From Coriobacteriia bacterium (lineage in GTDB: Bacteria > Actinomycetota > Coriobacteriia > WRKU01 > WQUG01), in contig WQYT01000011.1 of the NCBI GenBank assembly GCA_009781115.1, positions 1 to 36,961 on the forward strand: a stretch of DNA of 36,961 nucleotides, in the 5' to 3' direction. Positions 1 to 6,963 of the stretch are shown here, piece after piece; within the stretch, counting starts at the first letter, position 1; each line of letters starts with the position of its first letter. The notes beneath the pieces were generated by a model. It was not told the DNA's origin. It did no database searches and was given only the letters and a program-made list of their open reading frames with translations. A program made the position numbers and the translations under genes.

Positions 1-107
1 AAACCACAACTGTAAATGCCGTCAAGCGGGCACAATGCCACTGTTGACTCTGTAGCGGAGCAATGGGAAGGCGCCCGCCGCGGGCATGAGCCAGGAGACT
101 TACCTTC
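1..107 (+). promoter_or_regulatory. Cobalamin riboswitch, 3' portion (cut by window edge)
   Basis: The sequence carries the ordered 3' landmarks of the B12-sensing riboswitch family: CAACTGTAAATGCC at about 8-20, GCCACTG at about 38-44, GGGAAGGCG at 65-73, and the B12 box AGCCAGGAGACTTACC at 89-104. The B12 box differs from the usual AGCCAGGAGACCTGCC at only two positions. The 5' half lies outside the window. It is 50 bases upstream of the first gene of a five-gene transport operon, so it should repress that operon when cobalamin is abundant. I see no clear terminator hairpin between it and the start codon, so control of translation initiation is the simpler guess. Confidence 0.9.
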
Positions 108-155
108 CGCCTATCACACGCAATGTTCTTGGGTTAAAGAAGAAAGGAAGCGACT

Positions 156-1508
156 ATGAACAGTTCAAAAACATCCAACAAAACAAAAAGCAGGAGGTCG
201 CGCCCCGCGCTCATCCTGGCGTTTCTGCTGGCGATCTGCCTGCCGGCAACGGCGTTCGCGTCGCCTGCACCCAGCGCAACTCGGGTGAAAACCACCATCT
301 CTCAGGTGTCAGCCTACGAGGTCGCTTGCCTGAAAGCTCAGAAAACCGGCGCCACTTATGGCAACGAGTGGGCCCTTATGGCGCTTGCGCGCGCAGGCAA
401 GTTGCCCAGCACGCTGAAGCAGCAGTACCTCGCCAATCTGAGCACGTACCTCAAAGACAACAAGAACTCCCTGGGCAGCACGGTAACCGATTATGACCGC
501 GTTATCCTCGCGCTGACCGCGCTGGGCGTTGACGCAACCAGTTTCAATGGCGTCAATTTGACGGCCCCTCTCGCAAACCTCGACGACGTTACCGCTCCGG
601 GAGTCAGCGGGAGCATCAACGCATTGCTCGCGCTTGACAGCCACCCCTACGCAATGCCGAAGCTCAAAGCGGGAGCAGCAGGCGTCCAGACCACGCGCGC
701 CAAACTTGTCAGCGACCTCTTGAGCCAGCAACTCCCCGGCACAGGCGGCTGGAACTGGGGCTGGGGAGCGACCGACCCGGATCCTGATGTGACCAGCATG
801 GCGCTTCAGGCGCTTGCCCCCTATCAGGGCAAGGGCGATGCGCAAGTTGACGGGGCGATTGACACCGCTCTGACCGCGCTGGGGCAGATCCAGGACGGCG
901 CCACGGCGGGGTTTATCCCCTTCCCACTCTGGACGCCTGACCCCAACTCGGAAAGCGCCGCGCAGGCCTTGACCGCCCTGAGCGCGCTGGGCATCCCGGT
1001 CGATGACGCCCGCTTTGTAAAGACCGGCAGCACCATCTATGACTCACTTACGAGCTTCCTGGTCGAGGGCGGCTCCGGCAGCAAAGCCTTTGCTAACGCT
1101 AAGAGCGACGCCACCTATCCCGCGCCTGACGCCATGGCCACCGAGCAAGGGCTGTATGCGCTTGCCGCTTACTGGCGCGCGCTGACGGGCGCTAACCGGC
1201 TCTATGACATGAGCGATGTTGCGCTGAAGCCCTACACGAACGCGCCGGCAAATAAGGGCGGGACAAGCGGCGGAAAAACGGGCGGCGCCAGCAAGCAGAA
1301 GAAGCTGGGTGCTGGCAAAACGGGCTCCGGGACGGCGGCGCCATCGACCCCGCTGTCGACCGCCTCCACCGCAACCGCAGCCACCCTGGCCAATACCGGG
1401 GACACCACGGGGCAGTCACAGCTGGGCGCAACCGCCCTCCTGTTGCTGGGCGCGACCGCTGCGCTCTGTGTTTTGCGCAAGCGCTCCGGGCAGCGGAGGC
1501 TCTCATGA
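156..1508 (+). CDS. Surface-anchored alpha/alpha-barrel (prenyltransferase-repeat) protein, transcobalamin alpha-domain-like
   Basis: A 450-residue exported protein. Residues 1-36 form a signal peptide with a basic start, a hydrophobic core and a cut near AFAS. Residues 45-355 carry repeated helical motifs of the prenyltransferase/squalene-cyclase toroid family, such as NEWALMALARAG, DYDRVILALTALG, DVTSMALQALAPY, ESAAQALTALSALG and ATEQGLYALAAYWRAL. This fold is also that of the N-terminal cobalamin-binding domain of human intrinsic factor and transcobalamin. After a Gly/Ala/Ser/Thr-rich stretch, LANTG at 411-415 is followed by a hydrophobic segment and a basic tail, a sorting signal of the LAxTG type used by class E sortases. 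It starts at the ATG after AAAGGAAG. It follows a B12 riboswitch and overlaps the DUF4430 gene by 4 bases, so I infer that it is one half of a surface corrinoid binder. No terpene cyclase role is suggested. Confidence 0.8.
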   Translation: MNSSKTSNKTKSRRSRPALILAFLLAICLPATAFASPAPSATRVKTTISQVSAYEVACLKAQKTGATYGNEWALMALARAGKLPSTLKQQYLANLSTYLKDNKNSLGSTVTDYDRVILALTALGVDATSFNGVNLTAPLANLDDVTAPGVSGSINALLALDSHPYAMPKLKAGAAGVQTTRAKLVSDLLSQQLPGTGGWNWGWGATDPDPDVTSMALQALAPYQGKGDAQVDGAIDTALTALGQIQDGATAGFIPFPLWTPDPNSESAAQALTALSALGIPVDDARFVKTGSTIYDSLTSFLVEGGSGSKAFANAKSDATYPAPDAMATEQGLYALAAYWRALTGANRLYDMSDVALKPYTNAPANKGGTSGGKTGGASKQKKLGAGKTGSGTAAPSTPLSTASTATAATLANTGDTTGQSQLGATALLLLGATAALCVLRKRSGQRRLS

Positions 1509-2347
1509 AGCAGCACGCCAAACTCATACTCATCCTGGGTTGTGTGGCAGTGGTCCTGTGCGGGGCCACTGCCGTTGGCCTGGCACTGGCGCACCAGAGC
1601 AAGGTTGCAGCCACGGCGCAGAGCGCAGACGCGGGCAACGCCGGCGTGACTGTCGGAGGCGGCGAGTCAGGCACGTCCCTGCCTTCTGCGTCATCGGGAA
1701 GGATCAGTGCTGACTCCGGCGCCACGTCCTCCTCTACAAAGACAGACGGCGCCTCATCGGGCAACAGATCAGGCGGCGCTGCTGGCAGTCCTGCTGACGC
1801 CTCGGGCAAAGCTGGCGCTGGAGGCGCCGGAGGCTCTGCCGCGTCGGGTTCCAACGGCAAGGGCGGCGGCGCAGCAGGGTCCTCGACCCCTGCTCCTGCT
1901 CCTGCTCCTGCTCCCGCACCTGCGCCAAAGCCAAAGCCAAAACCCGCGACCGTCACGATCTCGGTCAGCTGCCGTACGGTACTCTCAAATAGGGATAAGC
2001 TTAAGGCCAGCAAGAAGTCGGTCGTCCCCTCAAGCGGCGTCATCCTTGGCAGCCGAAGCGTGACCCTGCAAAGCGGCGACACGGTCTTTTCTGTGCTGAA
2101 GCGCGCCTGTCAGGCCGCCGGGGTCTCACTGGATTATTCGCAGATGCCCGGTTACAGCGCTTACATCAAAGGCATCGGTAACCTGGAAGAGTTCGACTGC
2201 GGGCCGCAATCGGGCTGGGTCTATAGCGTCAATGGCGCCTATTCAAGCACGGGATGCAGCACCTACGTCCTGAAGGCCGGTGATGTGGTCGCCTTCCGCT
2301 ACACCTGCAACGGCGGCGCAGACGTAGGAGCAAGCGGTGCCCGCTGA
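1505..2347 (+). CDS. DUF4430 protein, transcobalamin beta-domain-like, membrane-tethered
   Basis: A 280-residue protein starting in an ATGA overlap with the gene before. Residues 7-30 are hydrophobic: a signal anchor, or a weak lipoprotein signal with Cys at 13, though the lipobox is poor. A long Gly/Ser/Ala-rich linker with Pro-Ala and Lys-Pro repeats spans about 35-145. The C-terminal domain is a clear DUF4430: a TVTISVSC strand, VTLQSGDTVFSVLKRAC, SGWVYSVNG and LKAGDVVAFRYTC. DUF4430 is the family related to the C-terminal domain of eukaryotic transcobalamin and intrinsic factor, which closes over bound cobalamin. With the barrel protein encoded just upstream it would give both halves of such a binder on separate chains. 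The linker would let the domain reach across the cell wall. Cobalamin binding is inferred and not visible directly. Confidence 0.82.
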   Translation: MKQHAKLILILGCVAVVLCGATAVGLALAHQSKVAATAQSADAGNAGVTVGGGESGTSLPSASSGRISADSGATSSSTKTDGASSGNRSGGAAGSPADASGKAGAGGAGGSAASGSNGKGGGAAGSSTPAPAPAPAPAPAPKPKPKPATVTISVSCRTVLSNRDKLKASKKSVVPSSGVILGSRSVTLQSGDTVFSVLKRACQAAGVSLDYSQMPGYSAYIKGIGNLEEFDCGPQSGWVYSVNGAYSSTGCSTYVLKAGDVVAFRYTCNGGADVGASGAR

Positions 2348-3374
2348 TAGCAGCCGTGCAAACGCCTTTGCCACGCTGCATCCGGCGCTCAGCATCGGCT
2401 ACTTCGTGTTCGTCATTGGTGTGACGGTCTTCACGGCGCATCCGGTGCTGCTGGCCTGCTCGGTCCTCGGCGCGCTGCTGCTGTCCCTGCAGCTCCGCGG
2501 CCTGCGCGCCACCGCAAAGCTCCTTGTGGGACTTGCGGGGCTGGCGCTGTTTGCCGCTGCGATCAACCCGCTGTTCAACCATCAGGGCGTCACCATCCTG
2601 GGCTATATCGACGGCAACCCGCTGACCCGCGAAGCCCTGCTCTACGGCGTAGCGCTGGCGGCCATGCTGGTCGCGGTCCTGCTGTGGTTTTCCTGCTACA
2701 ACCAGGTTGTAACCCATGAGAAATTCCTGGCCGTCTTTGGGAGGGTCGCGCCAGCGCTTGCGCTGACCACCTCGATGGCATTGCGCTTTGCAGGCCGCTA
2801 TCTGCGCCAGCTCAAGACGATCACCGCCGCCCAGCGCGGGCTGGGACGGGTGAGACAGGGGGACGGGTACACTGTGAGACAGGGGGACGGTTCTTCTGTC
2901 TTATCCGAGATAAGACAGAAGAACCGTCCCCCTGTCTCACAGTGTACCCGTCCCCCTGTCTCAGACCGTCCCCCTGTCTCATTGCGTCTGCGCAGTGGCT
3001 TCGCCGTCCTGTCGATACTGACCAGCTGGGCGCTGGAGTCCGCGCTTGACACCGCAGACTCGATGCATGCCCGTGGCTATGGCCTGCCCGGGCGCAGCGC
3101 GTATCAGCCCTTCCGGTTCAGCGCGCGTGACGCCGGGGCGCTGGCGCTGATGCTTGCCTGCGCGGCAGTGGTCATCGTCGCGCTGACTTCGACTGTCGTG
3201 TCGGCACAGTACCTGCCAGCCTTCCTGCTGAACCAGGGCGCCGGCCTGCCCGGCGCCGTCCGCGGCGCGATCACTGCTGGCGCTTACGGCGCGTTCGGGC
3301 TGCTCTGCCTGGCGCCCACTCTCTTTAATCTGCAGGAGGAGGTCGCATGGCGTATCTCGCGCTCGACCATTTAG
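2337..3374 (+). CDS. ecfT: ECF transporter transmembrane component EcfT (with in-frame palindromic insertion)
   Basis: A 345-residue membrane protein of the EcfT/CbiQ family, which couples the ATPases to the substrate-binding S component. It starts at a GTG overlapping the DUF4430 gene by 11 bases. Hydrophobic segments lie at about 15-75, 95-125 and 260-330. The two cytoplasmic coupling motifs are AAQRG (about 162-166) and MHARGYG (about 241-247). Between them, residues about 172-217 are hydrophilic and low in complexity, with repeated RQGDG and RPPVS. They are encoded by a perfect 55-bp inverted repeat plus one further half-copy. That segment is foreign to the family and appears to be a palindromic element that kept the reading frame. 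Whether the product still works is unknown, but the rest of the gene is intact and its overlaps with neighbours are kept. Confidence 0.85.
   Translation: MPADSSRANAFATLHPALSIGYFVFVIGVTVFTAHPVLLACSVLGALLLSLQLRGLRATAKLLVGLAGLALFAAAINPLFNHQGVTILGYIDGNPLTREALLYGVALAAMLVAVLLWFSCYNQVVTHEKFLAVFGRVAPALALTTSMALRFAGRYLRQLKTITAAQRGLGRVRQGDGYTVRQGDGSSVLSEIRQKNRPPVSQCTRPPVSDRPPVSLRLRSGFAVLSILTSWALESALDTADSMHARGYGLPGRSAYQPFRFSARDAGALALMLACAAVVIVALTSTVVSAQYLPAFLLNQGAGLPGAVRGAITAGAYGAFGLLCLAPTLFNLQEEVAWRISRSTI
2851..2963. repeat. Perfect 55-bp inverted repeat inside ecfT
   Basis: Bases 2851-2905 are the exact reverse complement of 2909-2963, with a 3-base loop (CGA). Each arm contains the core GAGACAGGGGGACGG twice, and a further half-copy of the core (CCGTCCCCCTGTCTCA) follows at 2966-2981. 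Cores of this kind recall the dispersed palindromes associated with REP-type tyrosine transposases; that link is from memory and is not shown here. The element is read through in frame by ecfT. In mRNA it would form a very stable hairpin just upstream of the ATPase gene. Confidence 0.95.
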
Positions 3375-5161
3375 GCTTCCGCTATCCCGACGCGACGGTC
3401 CCGGCCTTAGATGACCTCACGCTGGATATCGACGCCGGCGCCTTCGTGGTGCTCTGCGGCACATCGGGCTGTGGCAAGACGACCCTGCTGCGCCAGCTCA
3501 AGCCATCACTGACCCCGGCGGGCGACCACCGCGCAGGACAAATCCGGCTTGCCAGCAGGCCACTCACGGAGCTTTCCGCCCGTGAAGACGCCAGCCAGAT
3601 CGGATTTATCGCGCAGGACCCCGACAGCCAGATCGTCACCGACCAGGTCTACCATGAGCTCGCGTTCGGGCTGGAAAACCTCGGCGTTCCTTCCGATGAA
3701 ATCCGCCTGCGCGTGGCGGAGATGGCCAGCTTCTTTGGCATCCAGGAGTGGTTTGACCAACCATGCAACGCGCTTTCCGGCGGCCAGAAGCAGCTTTTGA
3801 ACCTCGCCGCCATCATGACCGGCAGCCCCGCGCTGCTGCTGTGCGACGAGCCCACCTCGCAGCTCGACCCCATCGCCGCCGCTCACTTTCTGGCTGCCCT
3901 GAAAAAGATCAACGACGAGATCGGCACGACCGTCATCGTCTCCGAGCAACGCCTGGAAGAAGTCGTGCCGTGCGCCGACCGCGTACTGGTGCTGGAGAAC
4001 GGGCGCCTCGTCGCCGACGCCGCGCCAGAGTGCATTGGCGCCAAGCTGCTTGCGGCAGGCAGCCCGATGTTTGCGGCGCTGCCCACCCCCATCCGCCTGT
4101 TCTACAGGCTGGAGAGCGAGCAGGCAGGCGTCGGCGCGCCAGCGCCCACCACCGTTCGCGCCGCTCGCACGTATTTGCAGGAGAAGCTGCAAACCAGCAA
4201 CAACAGACAGCAGCCCGGTCATCCTACGCATCAGTCGCAGGATCCAGTTGCTACAGGCCAGACTGGATTCTGCGACGGAGCCTGCGCTGCGCGCAGTCGC
4301 AGTGCGCAGAATGACAAAAAGGGTAGTCTCGCGTCGCTACACTACGCGCAGAATGACAGGAAGAGTAGCCTCACTCCCCTCCTCTCGCTTCATGAAGTCT
4401 GGTTTCGCTATGAGCGCAACTCTCCTGATGTGCTGCGCGGCCTTGCCCTTGATGTTTACCCGGGCGAGCTTACGGCGATCGTCGGCGGCAACGCCACGGG
4501 CAAGACTACCACGCTGAACGTGATCGCCGGCCTGCTCAAGCCCTACCGCGGTCGCGTCAAGCGTGACCCGCGCGCGCTTCCCGCTGGCACGGGCGCCGGC
4601 GCCACCGTGCTGCTCCCGCAGGATCCGCGCCTGCTGTTTACTCACAAGACGGTGCGCGAGGAGCTTGAGGCGACCCTTCCGCTTGCCGGCGCCAGCAAGC
4701 AGGAGCGCGCCGGGCGCCTGGCAGAGGTCACCCGCCGCTGCGAGATCGCAGGGCTGCTCGACCGCCACCCCTTCGACGTGAGCGGCGGCGAGGCACAGCG
4801 CATCGCCCTGGCTGACGTCTTGCTCGCGCGCCCCCGGCTGCTGCTGCTTGACGAGCCAACCAAAGGCATGGACGCCGCTTTTAAGCGGCGCTTTGCGGAG
4901 CTGCTCCGCACGCTGATCGCCACAGAAGGGCTGACGGTGGTCATGGTCTCGCACGACATCGAGTTCTGCGCGCGCCACGCCGATCGCTGCGTCTTGTGTT
5001 TCAACGGAGAGATCACCGCCAGCGCACCGCCGCGCCCGTTCTTTGCGAACCTGTGCTACTACACTACCGCAGCCCGCCGCATCAGCCGCGGCCTGCTGCC
5101 CGGCGCCATCACCACCGGCGACATCGTTGCGGGCGCGCAAAAAGAGAGCCGCCCTGCATGA
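3347..5161 (+). CDS. ecfA: Fused energy-coupling ATPase EcfA-EcfA' of the ECF transporter
   Basis: A 604-residue protein with two ABC ATPase domains in one chain, providing both nucleotide-binding subunits of the ECF module. Domain 1 has Walker A GTSGCGKTT at 38-46, signature LSGGQKQ and Walker B LLLCDEPTSQLD. Domain 2 has Walker A GGNATGKTT near 380, signature VSGGEAQRIALADVLL and Walker B LLLLDEPTKGMD. It starts at the ATG after AGGAGGAGG and overlaps ecfT by 28 bases. The linker at about 295-345 is hydrophilic (SQDPVATGQTG, ARSRSAQNDKKG, HYAQNDRKS). It is encoded by a dispersed palindromic repeat whose ATTCTGCG/CGCAGAAT arms recur at 11959-11980 outside any gene. Domain-fused EcfAs are known in other bacteria; the repeat-derived linker is the odd part. 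Confidence 0.9.
   Translation: MAYLALDHLGFRYPDATVPALDDLTLDIDAGAFVVLCGTSGCGKTTLLRQLKPSLTPAGDHRAGQIRLASRPLTELSAREDASQIGFIAQDPDSQIVTDQVYHELAFGLENLGVPSDEIRLRVAEMASFFGIQEWFDQPCNALSGGQKQLLNLAAIMTGSPALLLCDEPTSQLDPIAAAHFLAALKKINDEIGTTVIVSEQRLEEVVPCADRVLVLENGRLVADAAPECIGAKLLAAGSPMFAALPTPIRLFYRLESEQAGVGAPAPTTVRAARTYLQEKLQTSNNRQQPGHPTHQSQDPVATGQTGFCDGACAARSRSAQNDKKGSLASLHYAQNDRKSSLTPLLSLHEVWFRYERNSPDVLRGLALDVYPGELTAIVGGNATGKTTTLNVIAGLLKPYRGRVKRDPRALPAGTGAGATVLLPQDPRLLFTHKTVREELEATLPLAGASKQERAGRLAEVTRRCEIAGLLDRHPFDVSGGEAQRIALADVLLARPRLLLLDEPTKGMDAAFKRRFAELLRTLIATEGLTVVMVSHDIEFCARHADRCVLCFNGEITASAPPRPFFANLCYYTTAARRISRGLLPGAITTGDIVAGAQKESRPA
4260..4360. repeat. Dispersed ATTCTGCG palindromic repeat forming the EcfA linker
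   Basis: ATTCTGCG at 4267-4274 pairs with CGCAGAAT at 4305-4312, and a second CGCAGAAT lies at 4347-4354, each followed by GACA. The same pattern, GGATTCTGCGAC...GCGCAGAATGACA, occurs in the intergenic stretch at 11957-11984. It resembles the widely spread bacterial repeat read as TGTCATTCTG...CAGAATC. The element is translated in frame, between the two ATPase domains. Confidence 0.75.
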
Positions 5162-5781
5162 CGGCCTTTTTCACCCGCCACTACTATGCCGTCAGCCTGA
5201 TACTGGTGACCCTCGCCCTGGGGCTGTTCGCGCTGAACTTCGAGCGGCGGCGTCCCCGCACGCGGGAGCTCGTGCTGATCGCGGTGCTTGTTGCGCTTGC
5301 GGTGGTCAGCCGCGCGGTGTTCTACTTCCTGCCACAGGTCAAACCCGTCATGGCCGTCATCATCATCGCGTCCGTCGCGCTGGGCGCACGCAACGGTTTT
5401 GCTATCGGAGCGCTGACGGGCTTTGTCTCGAACTTCATCTTTGGCCAGGGGCCCTGGACACCCTGGCAGATGCTTGCCTTTGGCCTGGTTGGCTGCCTGG
5501 CCGGCGCAGCCTTCGCGCCCGCGCGCCTGCCCCGTGGCCGCTGGCTGATCGCAGCGTTCGGCGGCCTGGCGACCCTCGCCCTCTACGGGCCGATCGTTGA
5601 CACCGCCTCGGTGCTGCTCTTCACGCAGAACCTCAGCTGGCAGACCGCCTGGCCCATCTATGCGGCGGGCGTTTCCTTCAACGCAATCTTTGCCGCCTCG
5701 ACCTTTGTCTTCCTTGCCCTGTTTGGCCCTGCGCTTGAAGGCGCCCTGACCCGCGTCCGCAAAAAATACGGCCTGCGCTGA
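5158..5781 (+). CDS. ECF transporter S component, probably cobalamin-specific (CbrT-like)
   Basis: A 207-residue integral membrane protein with about six hydrophobic segments, the size and layout of ECF substrate-binding (S) components. I chose the ATG at 5158 because it overlaps the ATPase stop codon as ATGA; the reading frame is open further upstream, but that part lies inside the ATPase gene. The stretch ARNGFAIGALTGFVSN followed by GQGPWTPWQM is typical of S components in the group that includes predicted cobalamin transporters. The riboswitch and the DUF4430 neighbour give the substrate. It ends the five-gene operon; 65 bases without a clear terminator follow. Confidence 0.8.
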   Translation: MTAFFTRHYYAVSLILVTLALGLFALNFERRRPRTRELVLIAVLVALAVVSRAVFYFLPQVKPVMAVIIIASVALGARNGFAIGALTGFVSNFIFGQGPWTPWQMLAFGLVGCLAGAAFAPARLPRGRWLIAAFGGLATLALYGPIVDTASVLLFTQNLSWQTAWPIYAAGVSFNAIFAASTFVFLALFGPALEGALTRVRKKYGLR

Positions 5782-5846
5782 TAGCCCTCGCTGATATACG
5801 TGATAATAGAACGTCCGACACAACCACTCGCAACCAGAAAGACTTC

Positions 5847-6806
5847 GTGAAACCAACCACCCGGAAAACTACCTACCTCTGCATCCTGACCACGTTGCTG
5901 TTCTGGGGATCGTCGTTTGCGGTCATCCGCTACGGGCTTGCCTCGCCCGCCAACCCGGGCGGATTTCACCCCGGCGCGCTGGCGCTCTTCCGTTTTGGGA
6001 CCGCAGCAGTTGTGGCCCTCGGCTACCTGATCATCACACGCCAGGGTCTGCCGCGCGCCCGTGACCTGTGGCGCATCGCGCTGGCGGGCCTGCTCGGCAT
6101 CTCGGTCTATCACTTTTGCCTGAATTTTGGCGAGCAGGTCGTACCGGCTGGCGCTGCCTCAATCATCATCGCCTTTGCGCCCATCTTTGTCGCGCTGATA
6201 TCTGCGCGCTTCCTCAAAGAGCGCCTCGGAGGGTGGGGTTGGCTGGGAGTAGTCTGCTCGTTTGCCGGCGTCTGCCTGGTTGGCTTTACGGGAGCTGCGG
6301 GGTTTCGTATCAACATCCATGCGCTTGCCGTCATGGGCTCTGCGCTTGCCACCGCGATCTACTTTGTGCTATCCAAAGAGCTGCTCAAGCGCTACTCCGG
6401 CATCCAGCTCACCAGCTACGCCATCATCGCGGGCGCGCTGTTTCTGCTGATCTTTGCGCCGCAGCTGATAGGCGACGCGCGCCACGCCTCAACCGGCGCG
6501 ACGATGGCGGCGCTCTACATCGGCGTTTTTCCCGGGTTTATTGCCTACGCGCTCTGGGGCGTGGCGCTCTCGCGCCTGCCCGCCACCCAGGTCACGGTCT
6601 TTTTGAATGCCGAGCCCCTGTTTGCCGCAGCCATCGCCTGGATCTGGCTGGGCGAAGTCCCCAGCCACCTGGTCGCCATCGGCGCCATCCTGGCCATCGC
6701 CGGCGTCCTGATGGTCCAGCTCATGGATAACAAGAGCCACGCTGAGACGTCTGCCGAGGAGCCTGCCAAGCCTGCCACCGAGCCTGCCAGACATACGCCT
6801 CAATAG
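5847..6806 (+). CDS. EamA-family (DMT superfamily) transporter
   Basis: A 319-residue protein with about ten hydrophobic segments arranged as two EamA repeats (about 8-145 and 155-290), typical of drug/metabolite transporters of the inner membrane. The opening TTLLFWGSSFAVIRYGL and the repeat ends ERLGGWGWLGVVCSFAGVCL and GEVPSHLVAIGAILAIAGV are characteristic. The start is taken as GTG at 5847, with a modest AGAAAG ribosome site upstream. The C-terminus is a short Glu/Pro/Thr-rich tail. Substrate cannot be told from sequence; the family exports amino acids and other metabolites. It follows the B12 operon on the same strand by 65 bases and could be read from the same transcript. Confidence 0.85.
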   Translation: MKPTTRKTTYLCILTTLLFWGSSFAVIRYGLASPANPGGFHPGALALFRFGTAAVVALGYLIITRQGLPRARDLWRIALAGLLGISVYHFCLNFGEQVVPAGAASIIIAFAPIFVALISARFLKERLGGWGWLGVVCSFAGVCLVGFTGAAGFRINIHALAVMGSALATAIYFVLSKELLKRYSGIQLTSYAIIAGALFLLIFAPQLIGDARHASTGATMAALYIGVFPGFIAYALWGVALSRLPATQVTVFLNAEPLFAAAIAWIWLGEVPSHLVAIGAILAIAGVLMVQLMDNKSHAETSAEEPAKPATEPARHTPQ

Positions 6807-6876
6807 CGTCAAAAGCCCGCACCACCCAGCATAAGTCATGTCGATCAGTGTTACTTCCGGCAAAAAAGTCGTGCGC

Positions 6877-6933
6877 TATAATGTGAATTTCAACCAAAAA
6901 TCAATTGATATTCACACCACTTTGCTCTATACT
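6877..6933 (+). promoter_or_regulatory. Promoter and operator-like inverted repeat before the AAA/DUF4143 gene
   Basis: A good vegetative promoter is visible: TTGATA at 6905-6910, a 17-base spacer, and TATACT at 6928-6933. An inverted repeat overlaps the -35 box: TGTGAATTTCAA at 6882-6893 and TTGATATTCACA at 6905-6916, matching at 11 of 12 positions around an 11-base gap. A separate TATAAT lies at 6877-6882 without a convincing -35. A dimeric repressor bound here would block the promoter. The ribosome site AAGGGAG follows at about 6950. Confidence 0.7.
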
Positions 6934-6963
6934 CCTCTTATGTAACAGTAAGGGAGTCCGCTC

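Noticed and set aside
86-496. Plus-strand open frame at the start of the window
   Set aside because: It begins inside the riboswitch and overlaps the signal-peptide gene in another frame; the peptide has no recognisable domain.
156-1508. Terpene cyclase or prenyltransferase enzyme
   Set aside because: The repeat fold matches, but export, wall anchoring, the B12 riboswitch and the DUF4430 neighbour point to a binding protein; no DxDD-type catalytic motif seen.
1192-2082. Minus-strand open frame of 296 codons rich in Pro/Ala
   Set aside because: It is antisense to the linker of the DUF4430 gene; its Gly/Ala/Pro composition mirrors that low-complexity sequence.
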